In this document: piece after piece, positions 30,105 to 37,186 of the stretch | How positions within the stretch are numbered: the stretch's first letter is position 1 | Layout of the letters: every line of letters starts with the position of its first letter | Source of the DNA: Hydrogenophaga sp. | GTDB taxonomy: Bacteria > Pseudomonadota > Gammaproteobacteria > Burkholderiales > Burkholderiaceae_C | DNA: 64,000 bases | Reading direction: 5' to 3' | NCBI GenBank assembly: GCA_011391595.1 | Contig: JAABQG010000005.1 | Span: 20,158 to 84,157 of the forward strand | Program-made: the position numbers and the translations under genes | The notes under the pieces: generated by a model | Databases searched by the model: none | Seen by the model: only the letters and a program-made list of their open reading frames with translations | What the model was told of the DNA's origin: nothing

Positions 30105-31349
30105 ATGACCGACCTTCTGAAATCCAGCCTCAGCCGCCGCGCCGTGCTGCAGACCGCCGCCGTGGGGGCCATCGGCATCAACCCTGCGTTGCGCGCCGCC
30201 GTTTATGCCCAGGGCTCGGACGCCCCCGAAAAGAAAGAAGTGAAGATCGGCTTCATCCCGCTGACCGACTGCGCCAGCGTCGTCATGGCCTCGGTGTTGG
30301 GCATCGACCAGAAGTACGGTGTCAAGATCATCCCCACCAAGGAAGCCAGCTGGGCCGGCGTGCGTGACAAGCTCGTCAATGGCGAACTGGACTTTGCCCA
30401 CGTGCTCTACGGCCTGGTCTACGGCGTGCACCTGGGCGTGAGCGGCCCCAAGAAGGACATGGCCGTGCTGATGACGCTCAACAACAACGGCCAGGCCATC
30501 ACGCTGAGCAAGAAGCTGGCCGACAAGGGCGCGGTGGACGGCGCCGGCCTGGCCAAGCTGATGGCCGCCGAAAAACGCGAATACACCTTCGCCCAGACCT
30601 TCCCGACCGGTACGCACGCGATGTGGCTGTACTACTGGCTGGCCGCCAACGGCATCGATCCGATGAAGGGCGCCAAGGTCATCACCGTGCCCCCGCCGCA
30701 GATGGTGGCGAACATGCGCGTGGGCAACATGGACGGTTTCTGCGTCGGCGAGCCCTGGAACCACCGCGCCATCATCGACGGTATCGGCGTCACGGCGGCC
30801 ACGACGCAGGACATCTGGAAAGACCACCCTGAAAAGGTGCTCGGCACCACCGGCGAATTCGCGAAGAAGTACCCCAACACCTGCCGCGCCGTGACCGCCG
30901 CGATCATCGAAGCCGGCCGCTGGATCGACGCCAGCCTGACCAACAAGAACAAGATGGCCGAGACGATTGCCGACAAGAGCTACGTCAACACCAGTGTGGA
31001 CGCAATCAACCAGCGCATTCTGGGGCGCTACCAGAACGGGATGGGCAAGACCTGGGACGACCCGAATTACATGAAGTTCTACAACGAGGGCGCGGTGACC
31101 TTCCCCTACCTCAGCGACGGCATGTGGTTCCTGACCCAGCACAAGCGTTGGGGCTTGTTGAAGGAACACCCCGATTACCTGGCCGTGGCCAAGCAGATCA
31201 ACCAGATCGACCTCTACAAGCAGGCCGCCACGGCTGCCAAGGCCCCGGTGCCCAAGGACGTCATGCGAAGCAGCAAGCTGATGGACGGCGTGGTCTGGGA
31301 CGGCAAGGACCCAAAGAAGTACGCCGACGGTTTCAAGATCAAAGCCTGA
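30105..31349 (+). CDS. nrtA: Nitrate/nitrite ABC transporter substrate-binding protein
   Basis: 414 residues from MTDLLKSSLSRRAVLQTAAV. The N-terminus is a twin-arginine (Tat) signal (SRRAVLQ then a hydrophobic stretch, cleavage near VYAQ), so it is exported folded. The mature part is the NrtA/CmpA/SsuA-like fold (KIGFIPLTDCASVVMASVLG; VKIIPTKEASWAGVRDKLVN). It delivers nitrate or nitrite to NrtB/NrtD. The Tat signal argues against it being the cytoplasmic sensor NasS. AAGGAG lies seven bases before the ATG. Confidence 0.92.
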   Translation: MTDLLKSSLSRRAVLQTAAVGAIGINPALRAAVYAQGSDAPEKKEVKIGFIPLTDCASVVMASVLGIDQKYGVKIIPTKEASWAGVRDKLVNGELDFAHVLYGLVYGVHLGVSGPKKDMAVLMTLNNNGQAITLSKKLADKGAVDGAGLAKLMAAEKREYTFAQTFPTGTHAMWLYYWLAANGIDPMKGAKVITVPPPQMVANMRVGNMDGFCVGEPWNHRAIIDGIGVTAATTQDIWKDHPEKVLGTTGEFAKKYPNTCRAVTAAIIEAGRWIDASLTNKNKMAETIADKSYVNTSVDAINQRILGRYQNGMGKTWDDPNYMKFYNEGAVTFPYLSDGMWFLTQHKRWGLLKEHPDYLAVAKQINQIDLYKQAATAAKAPVPKDVMRSSKLMDGVVWDGKDPKKYADGFKIKA

Positions 31350-31351
31350 GA

Positions 31352-31414
31352 CCTTGTGGGACAGACCAAGAATTTACACGCAGTGAAATTTTGCCCTGTC
31401 CCCAACCGATCAAG
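31352..31414 (+). repeat. GGGACAG palindromic element, unit 1 (nrtA-nrtB gap)
   Basis: An imperfect palindrome opens with GGGACAG (31358-31364), passes through AATTTACAC-GCA-GTGAAATT, and closes with CTGTCCC. Flanked by CTTGTG and CCAACCGATCAAG. It is the first of two head-to-tail units between the nrtA stop and nrtB, a place where REP-like stems often tune downstream expression. Confidence 0.65.
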
Positions 31415-31474
31415 TCTTGCGGGACAGACCAACAGTTACACGAAGTCAACTTTGCTCTGTCCTCAACCAATCAG
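31415..31474 (+). repeat. GGGACAG palindromic element, unit 2 (nrtA-nrtB gap)
   Basis: Second tandem unit, about 70% identical to unit 1 by eye: CTTGCGGGACAGACCAACAG opens it and CTCTGTCC then CAACCAATCAGG closes it. The palindrome is less perfect than in unit 1. Confidence 0.6.
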
Positions 31475-31491
31475 GAAACAGGAGAAAGATC

Positions 31492-32469
31492 ATGGTCAGT
31501 GCCGTCTTCCACGGGCCCTTCGACGCCCCCACCCTCCCTGCACCAGCGTCCTCCGCATCGCTGCCATCGCAGAACACTCCCAAATCAGTAGCTGACAAAG
31601 ACCATCCGACGCTGGGTAGCATGCAAAAAACATCTGAAAACAACGTGACAAAGGTCACGCCGCTCCCCGGCATCGACTGGCAGGGCAAATCGCGCGACTT
31701 CTGGGCATCCGCGCTGCCACCGCTGCTCGGACTGGGCCTGCTGGTTGCGCTCTGGGCCCTGGTGTCGATCACCACCAAGGGCAGCATCCCCAGCCCGGCG
31801 GACACCTGGAAACAGGCGCTGGAGGTGTTTGCCGATCCGTTCTACCGCAAGGGCCCGAACGACCAGGGCGTCGGCTGGAACGTGCTGATGTCGCTGCAGC
31901 GCGTGGCCGTGGGCTTCGGGCTGGCCGCGCTGGTGGGCATCCCGGCGGGCTTCGCCATCGGGCGCTTCGAATTCCTGAGCCGCATGTTCAACCCGCTGAT
32001 CAGCCTGTTGCGTCCGGTGTCGCCACTGGCCTGGCTGCCGATCGGCCTGCTGGTGTTCAAGGGCGCCAACCCGGCCGCCATCTGGACCATCTTCATCTGC
32101 TCGATCTGGCCCATGATCATCAACACCGCCGTGGGCGTGCAGCGCGTGCCGCAGGACTACATGAACGTGGCCCGGGTGCTGAACCTGTCCGAGTGGAAGA
32201 TCCTCACCAAGATCCTGTTCCCCTCGGTGCTGCCCTACATGCTGACCGGCGTGCGCCTGGCGGTGGGCACGGCCTGGCTGGTGATCGTCGCCGCGGAAAT
32301 GCTGACCGGCGGCGTGGGCATCGGCTTCTGGGTCTGGGACGAGTGGAACAACCTCAACGTCAAGAACATCATCATCGCGATCTTCGTGATCGGCATCGTC
32401 GGGCTGATCCTCGAATACGCCCTGATCAAGATCGCCACCGCATTCACGTTTGAAGAGGTGAAGTCATGA
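31492..32469 (+). CDS. nrtB: Nitrate ABC transporter permease
   Basis: 325 residues from MVSAVFHGPFDAPTL, with CAGGAGA eight bases upstream. A hydrophobic domain starts near residue 75 (PPLLGLGLLVALWALVSI) and includes the permease-type stretch LISLLRPVSPLAWLPIGLLV and the coupling loop region around AARVLNLSEWKI-like residues (VARVLNLSEWKILTKI). It forms the membrane channel of the nitrate importer. The first about 70 residues are low-complexity and partly encoded by repeat copy E. A start at ATG 31621, inside that repeat, would give a shorter 282-residue protein. The stop overlaps nrtD (ATGA). Confidence 0.9.
   Translation: MVSAVFHGPFDAPTLPAPASSASLPSQNTPKSVADKDHPTLGSMQKTSENNVTKVTPLPGIDWQGKSRDFWASALPPLLGLGLLVALWALVSITTKGSIPSPADTWKQALEVFADPFYRKGPNDQGVGWNVLMSLQRVAVGFGLAALVGIPAGFAIGRFEFLSRMFNPLISLLRPVSPLAWLPIGLLVFKGANPAAIWTIFICSIWPMIINTAVGVQRVPQDYMNVARVLNLSEWKILTKILFPSVLPYMLTGVRLAVGTAWLVIVAAEMLTGGVGIGFWVWDEWNNLNVKNIIIAIFVIGIVGLILEYALIKIATAFTFEEVKS
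31582..31632 (+). repeat. TAGC-N17-CGCTGG dispersed element, copy E (inside nrtB 5' end)
   Basis: GTAGC, 17 bases, CGCTGG (31589-31615), read in frame near residues 31-47 of NrtB. Close to copy F: both read TAGCTGACA and then ATCCGACG. ATCC and GGGT can pair around the loop GACGCT. Confidence 0.65.
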
Positions 32470-33302
32470 ACGCCAACCAGACCACCAAGTTCATCGACAT
32501 CGTCGGCGTCGAGCAGGTCTTCAAGACCAAGAAGGGCCCGTTCTGCGCGCTGCAGGGCATCAACCTGACCGTGGCCAAAGGTGAGTTCGTCGCCTTGATC
32601 GGCCACTCGGGCTGCGGCAAGTCCACGCTGCTGAACCTGATCGCCGGCCTGACCACACCGACCGAAGGCCACCTGCTGTGCGCCAACCGCGAGATCGCCG
32701 GGCCCGGCCCGGACCGCGCGGTGGTGTTTCAGAACCACTCCCTGCTACCGTGGCTGACCTGTTTCGAGAACGTCTACCTGGGTGTGGAGCGCGTGTTTGG
32801 TGCGGGCTCCAAAAGCACGGGTGCCCCGTCTGAAAGCAAGGCGCAACTCAAGGCCCGCACCGATGCAGCCCTGGCGCTGGTCGGCCTGACGCCCGCCGCG
32901 CAAAAGCGCCCCGGCGAGATCTCGGGCGGCATGAAACAGCGCGTGGGCATCGCCCGCGCCCTGGCGATGGAGCCCAAGGTGCTGCTGATGGACGAGCCCT
33001 TTGGCGCGCTGGACGCACTGACCCGCGCCAAACTGCAGGACGAACTGCTCGACATCGTGGCCCGCACGCACAGCACCGTGGTGATGGTGACGCACGACGT
33101 GGACGAGGCCGTGCTGCTGTCCGACAAGATCGTGATGATGACCAACGGGCCCGCCGCCACCATCGGCGAAGTGCTGTCGGTCAAGCTGCCACGGCCGCGC
33201 AACCGGGTCGAGCTCGCCGAAGACCGCCACTACGTGCAGTACCGCAAGGCGGTGATCGACTTCCTCTACACGCGCCAGGCCCACGTGGAAAAGGCCGCCT
33301 GA
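32466..33302 (+). CDS. nrtD: Nitrate ABC transporter ATP-binding protein
   Basis: 278 residues. Walker A GHSGCGKST, signature ISGGMKQRVGIARA, Walker B VLLMDEPFGALDALT and switch VTHDVDEAVLL are all present. It is of the NrtD type, with a single ATPase domain and no NrtA-like C-terminal fusion. It powers nitrate import with NrtB. The start overlaps the nrtB stop (ATGA at 32466-32469). An acidic/serine-rich insert (GAGSKSTGAPSESKAQ) precedes the signature region. Confidence 0.92.
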   Translation: MNANQTTKFIDIVGVEQVFKTKKGPFCALQGINLTVAKGEFVALIGHSGCGKSTLLNLIAGLTTPTEGHLLCANREIAGPGPDRAVVFQNHSLLPWLTCFENVYLGVERVFGAGSKSTGAPSESKAQLKARTDAALALVGLTPAAQKRPGEISGGMKQRVGIARALAMEPKVLLMDEPFGALDALTRAKLQDELLDIVARTHSTVVMVTHDVDEAVLLSDKIVMMTNGPAATIGEVLSVKLPRPRNRVELAEDRHYVQYRKAVIDFLYTRQAHVEKAA

Positions 33303-33320
33303 AGGCGAGGCGAGTTCAGC

Positions 33321-34208
33321 ATGCCCAAGAAAACCTTCATTCGCACCCTGGAGTTCTGGGTGCCCGACGCCAGCGGCAGCCTGCTTGAGTTTGGCGGCGG
33401 CCTGTTTGGCGAGTGCCGGCGCTTTGAGTCCGCCACCCGCAAGCTGTGCTTCGGCCGCGGCGAGGGCCTGCCCGGCCAGGCCTGGGAGGCCGGCCATCCG
33501 GTCATGCTGACTTCGCTGGAGGCCCCCGCGTTCCGGCGGGCCGCGGCAGCACAGGCCGACGGCCTGTCCTGCGCGATTGCCTTGCCGGCCTGGGTGGATG
33601 CACAGCTCAAGTCGGTGACGGTGCTGTTCTGCGGCGGCGACCAGGACCATGCCGGCGCCATCGAGCTCTGGCACAACGACCCCGAGGAAGGCGTGGATCT
33701 GACACTGGCCGAGGGCTACTACGGCACCACCGGCGACACGTTCGAGTTCCTGTCGCGCAGCACGGCCTTTCGCGCGGGCACCGGTCTGCCGGGGTTGGCG
33801 TGGGCGCGCCAGGGCCCGGTCTTCATGCCGGATCTGGGGCGCGGATCGGGCTTCCTTCGCGCTGACAGCGCTGTCAAGGTGGGCATCAACCGGGGTCTGG
33901 GCGTGCCCTGCGCCAGCGTGGATGGCCAGCACTATGTCCTGGCCATGCTCAGCGCCCTGGCCACGCCACTGGCGCGGCGCCTCGATGTCTGGGAGCCCGA
34001 CGCGCTGAATTCGCGGCTGGCGCACAGCTTCGGCTTTTCCGAAGATGACGACACACCGGCGGATGCCGCAGCGGCCGCGACGCCGATGGATGGCGACGCC
34101 GTCGAACAGGTGTATCGAAGCGGCGTGCCCCAGCTGCATGCGCAGACCGTCTTGCTGCCCGTGGGTGCGCAGGGCGAAGTCCGCGCCGTCATGGCTCTGA
34201 CACTCTGA
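33321..34208 (+). CDS. Twin GAF-like domain protein of the nitrate operon, function unknown
   Basis: 295 residues. Two tandem GAF-like modules can be traced: the first around GRGEGLPGQAWEAGHPVML (residues 45-63) and SCAIALPAWV, the second around GTGLPGLAWARQGPVFMPDL (153-172) and GINRGLGVPCAS. The remainder (about 205-295) is acidic and variable. There is no signal peptide, membrane helix or enzymatic output domain, so it is likely a cytoplasmic ligand-binding or adaptor protein. It lies between nrtD and nirB with gaps of 18 and 20 bases, so it is part of the operon. A role in sensing nitrate or nitrite is inference. Confidence 0.7.
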   Translation: MPKKTFIRTLEFWVPDASGSLLEFGGGLFGECRRFESATRKLCFGRGEGLPGQAWEAGHPVMLTSLEAPAFRRAAAAQADGLSCAIALPAWVDAQLKSVTVLFCGGDQDHAGAIELWHNDPEEGVDLTLAEGYYGTTGDTFEFLSRSTAFRAGTGLPGLAWARQGPVFMPDLGRGSGFLRADSAVKVGINRGLGVPCASVDGQHYVLAMLSALATPLARRLDVWEPDALNSRLAHSFGFSEDDDTPADAAAAATPMDGDAVEQVYRSGVPQLHAQTVLLPVGAQGEVRAVMALTL

Positions 34209-34228
34209 ACTCACACAGGAGAAACCCC

Positions 34229-36685
34229 ATGAAGAAAATGAAACTGGTGATGATCGGCAACGGCATGGCCGGTGTCCGCACGCTCGAAGAGCTGCTCAAG
34301 ATCGCCCCCGACCTGTACGACATCACGGTCTTCGGCGCGGAGCCGCATCCCAACTACAACCGCATCCTGTTGTCGCCCGTGCTGGCCGGGGAACAGACCC
34401 TCGACGAGATCGTGCTGAACGACTGGTCCTGGTACAGCGACAACCACATCACCCTGCATGCCGGCTGGCGCGTCACCGCGGTGGACCGCGTCAACCGCGT
34501 GGTGCACGCGCAAAACGGGGCGGGTGAAACGCGCAGCGCCGACTACGACCGCCTGCTGCTGTGCACCGGCTCCAACCCGTTCATGCTGCCGGTGCCCGGC
34601 AAGGACCTGCAGGGCGTGATCGCCTATCGCGACATCGCCGACACCAACGCCATGATCGATGCCGCCAGTAATTACAGGCACGCGGTGGTCATCGGTGGCG
34701 GCCTGCTCGGACTGGAAGCCGCCAACGGCCTGATGCGACGGGGAATGACCGTCAGCGTGGTGCATGTCATGCCCACCCTGATGGAGCGCCAGCTCGACGA
34801 CGTCGCCGGCAAGCTGCTGCAGAAGTCGCTGGAAGAGCGTGGCCTGCGCTTTTTCATGGGCGGCCAGACCCAGGCGCTGATTGGCGACCAGGATGGCGGC
34901 AAGGCCGGGCGCGTGATGGCCCTGCAGTTCAAGGACGGCACCGAGATCCCGACCGACCTGGTAGTCATGGCCGTCGGCATCCGCCCCAATGTCGAACTGG
35001 CCCAGGCCATGCGCCTGCATTGCGACAAGGGCATCGTGGTCAACGACACCCTGCAGACCATCACCGATGCGCGCATCTACAGCGTGGGCGAGTGCGCCGC
35101 GCACCGCGGCGTCGCCTATGGCCTGGTGGCCCCGCTGTTCGAGCAGGCCAAGGTGGCGGCCAACCACCTGGCGCAGTTCGGCATCGGCCGCTACGTGGGC
35201 TCGCTTACCTCGACCAAGCTCAAGGTCACCGGCATCGATCTGTTCTCCGCCGGGCAATTCCAGGGCGGCGAGGGCACCGAGCAGATCGTCATGAGCGACC
35301 CGTTCGCCGGCGTCTACAAGAAGCTGGTGATCAAGGACGACAAGCTGATCGGCGCCTGCCTGTACGGCGACACGGTGGACGGCAGCTGGTACTTCAAGCT
35401 GCTGCGCGAGGGCCGCCCGATTGCCGACATCCGCGACAAACTGATGTTCGGCGAGTCCAACATCGGCGACGCCGGGCACGAAGGCCATAGCAAGGCCGCC
35501 GCCATGGCGGACACCGACGAGGTCTGCGGCTGCAACGGCGTGACCAAGGGCACGATCTGCAAGACCATCAAGGAGAAGGGCCTGTTCACGCTGGACGAGG
35601 TGCGCAAGCACACCAAGGCCAGCGCCTCCTGCGGCTCCTGCACCGGGCTGGTGGAGCAGTTGCTGATGTTCACCGCCGGCGGCGACTACTCTGCCACCGC
35701 CAAGATGAAGCCGATGTGCGGCTGCACCGACCATGGCCACCAGGCGGTGCGCGAGGCGATCACGGCGAACAAGCTGCTCACGATCTCCGATGTCTTCAAG
35801 TTCATGGAATGGAAGACGCCCAACGGCTGCGCCAGCTGCCGCCCGGCCGTCAACTACTACCTGATCAGCAGTTGGCCCAAGGAGGCGAAGGACGACCCGC
35901 AGAGCCGCTACATCAACGAGCGCAGCCACGCCAACATCCAGAAAGACGGCACCTACAGCGTGATCCCGCGCATGTGGGGCGGCGAGACCACGGCATCCGA
36001 ACTGCGCCGCATCGCCGACGCGGTGGACAAATACAAGATCCCGACCGTCAAGGTCACGGGCGGCCAGCGCATCGACCTGCTGGGCGTGAAAAAGGAAGAC
36101 CTGGTGAACGTCTGGAAAGACATCGGCATGCCATCCGGACATGCCTACGCCAAGGCGCTGCGCACGGTAAAGACCTGCGTGGGCAGCGAATGGTGCCGCA
36201 TGGGCACGCAGGATTCCACGCAGATGGGCAAGGACCTGGAGCGCGCGATGTGGCGCATGTACGCGCCGCACAAGGTGAAGTTCGCCGTCTCGGGCTGCCC
36301 GCGCAACTGCGCCGAGGCCGGCATCAAGGACGTCGGCATCATCGGTGTGGACAGCGGCTGGGAGATGCACATCGGCGGCAACGGCGGCATCAAGACCGAG
36401 GTCGCGCACTTCTTCACCAAGCTCAAGACCGCCGACGAAGTGCTGGAGTACACCGGCGCCTTCATGCAGCTCTACCGCGAGGAAGGCTGGTACCTGGAGC
36501 GCACGGTGCACTACCTGAACCGCGTTGGCATGGACTACGTGAAGAAAAAGATCCTGGAAGACGCCGAAGGCCGCAAGGCGCTGTGGGAGCGCCTGCAGTT
36601 CGCGCTCGACGGCGAGCCCGACCCCTGGTTCGAGTTCGACAAGGCCGCCGTGGACACCCGGCAGTTCGAGCCTGTGGCCGCCTGA
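34229..36685 (+). CDS. nirB: NAD(P)H-dependent nitrite reductase, large subunit
   Basis: 818 residues, a normal length. Order: FAD/NAD-binding reductase domain (about 1-400; VMIGNGMAGVRTLEELLK, VVIGGGLLGLEAANGL), two BFD-like [2Fe-2S] segments (CGCNGVTKGTICKTI then SCGSCTGLVEQLL; CGCTDHGHQAVREAI), ferredoxin-like half-domain, and the sirohaem/[4Fe-4S] site (CVGSEWC; SGCPRNCAEAGIKDVG). It reduces nitrite to ammonium in the cytoplasm. SD ACAGGAG precedes the ATG. The 830-residue minus-strand frame here is a shadow. Confidence 0.96.
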   Translation: MKKMKLVMIGNGMAGVRTLEELLKIAPDLYDITVFGAEPHPNYNRILLSPVLAGEQTLDEIVLNDWSWYSDNHITLHAGWRVTAVDRVNRVVHAQNGAGETRSADYDRLLLCTGSNPFMLPVPGKDLQGVIAYRDIADTNAMIDAASNYRHAVVIGGGLLGLEAANGLMRRGMTVSVVHVMPTLMERQLDDVAGKLLQKSLEERGLRFFMGGQTQALIGDQDGGKAGRVMALQFKDGTEIPTDLVVMAVGIRPNVELAQAMRLHCDKGIVVNDTLQTITDARIYSVGECAAHRGVAYGLVAPLFEQAKVAANHLAQFGIGRYVGSLTSTKLKVTGIDLFSAGQFQGGEGTEQIVMSDPFAGVYKKLVIKDDKLIGACLYGDTVDGSWYFKLLREGRPIADIRDKLMFGESNIGDAGHEGHSKAAAMADTDEVCGCNGVTKGTICKTIKEKGLFTLDEVRKHTKASASCGSCTGLVEQLLMFTAGGDYSATAKMKPMCGCTDHGHQAVREAITANKLLTISDVFKFMEWKTPNGCASCRPAVNYYLISSWPKEAKDDPQSRYINERSHANIQKDGTYSVIPRMWGGETTASELRRIADAVDKYKIPTVKVTGGQRIDLLGVKKEDLVNVWKDIGMPSGHAYAKALRTVKTCVGSEWCRMGTQDSTQMGKDLERAMWRMYAPHKVKFAVSGCPRNCAEAGIKDVGIIGVDSGWEMHIGGNGGIKTEVAHFFTKLKTADEVLEYTGAFMQLYREEGWYLERTVHYLNRVGMDYVKKKILEDAEGRKALWERLQFALDGEPDPWFEFDKAAVDTRQFEPVAA

Positions 36686-36737
36686 GGAGATGGACCGCGT
36701 CACCGGCCAGTATCGGCCCTCCAGGCCTGAGTCTCAC

Positions 36738-36790
36738 GAGAAATTGGCACTGTTCCATCGTCGAATGGACATAGTTTGCTACTAAATAAG
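36738..36790 (-). repeat. TAGC-N17-CGATGG dispersed element, copy H (nirB-nirD gap)
   Basis: On the minus strand TAGC, 17 bases, CGATGG (plus-strand 36755-36781). TCCAT and ATGGA form a 5-bp stem. It occupies the unusually long 114-base gap inside the nirBD pair and ends at the nirD ribosome binding site. Confidence 0.65.
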
Positions 36791-36799
36791 GAGTACATG

Positions 36800-37186
36800 A
36801 TGAGCGAATGGAAAGTGATCTGCCGCGTGGACGACATTCCGGTTCTCGGTTCGCGCCGCGTGGCGCGTGACACGGGTCTGGATGTGGCGGTGTTCCGCAA
36901 CGACCAGGACCAGGTCTTCGCCCTGCTCGACCGCTGCCCGCACAAGGGCGGCCCGCTGTCGCAGGGCATCGTGTTCGGCACCAGCGTGGCCTGCCCGCTC
37001 CATAACTGGACCATCGGGCTGGACAGCGGCTGCGCGAAGGAGCCCGACGAAGGCTGCACGCCGCGCTTCGCGGTGAAGGTGGAAGGCGGCATGGTGTCGC
37101 TGGACGCCACCGAGCTGGCCAGCCATGCGACCGAGCTGACCCGCCCCGTCGCCGGGCCCGCCCGTCGAAACACCGTTTGCGCATGA
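36800..37186 (+). CDS. nirD: Nitrite reductase (NAD(P)H) small subunit, Rieske type
   Basis: 128 residues from MSEWKVICRVDDIPVLG. Two adjacent ATGs occur (36797 and 36800); AAGGAG at 36788-36793 is better spaced for the second. A Rieske-like [2Fe-2S] site is visible as CPHKGGPLSQG and ACPLHNW, giving C-x-H and C-x2-H, so this member probably keeps the cluster that enterobacterial NirD has lost. It works with NirB. The stop overlaps the nasA ATG as ATGA. Confidence 0.92.
   Translation: MSEWKVICRVDDIPVLGSRRVARDTGLDVAVFRNDQDQVFALLDRCPHKGGPLSQGIVFGTSVACPLHNWTIGLDSGCAKEPDEGCTPRFAVKVEGGMVSLDATELASHATELTRPVAGPARRNTVCA

Noticed and set aside
32790..32850. Possible ninth repeat copy in nrtD around the Ser-rich insert
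   Set aside because: It lacks both the TAGC and CGCTGG boxes at 17-base spacing and is not AT-rich.
34211..36703. 830-codon minus-strand open frame opposite nirB
   Set aside because: Full-length shadow of nirB; composition rich in His, Val, Ala and Gly with no motif.
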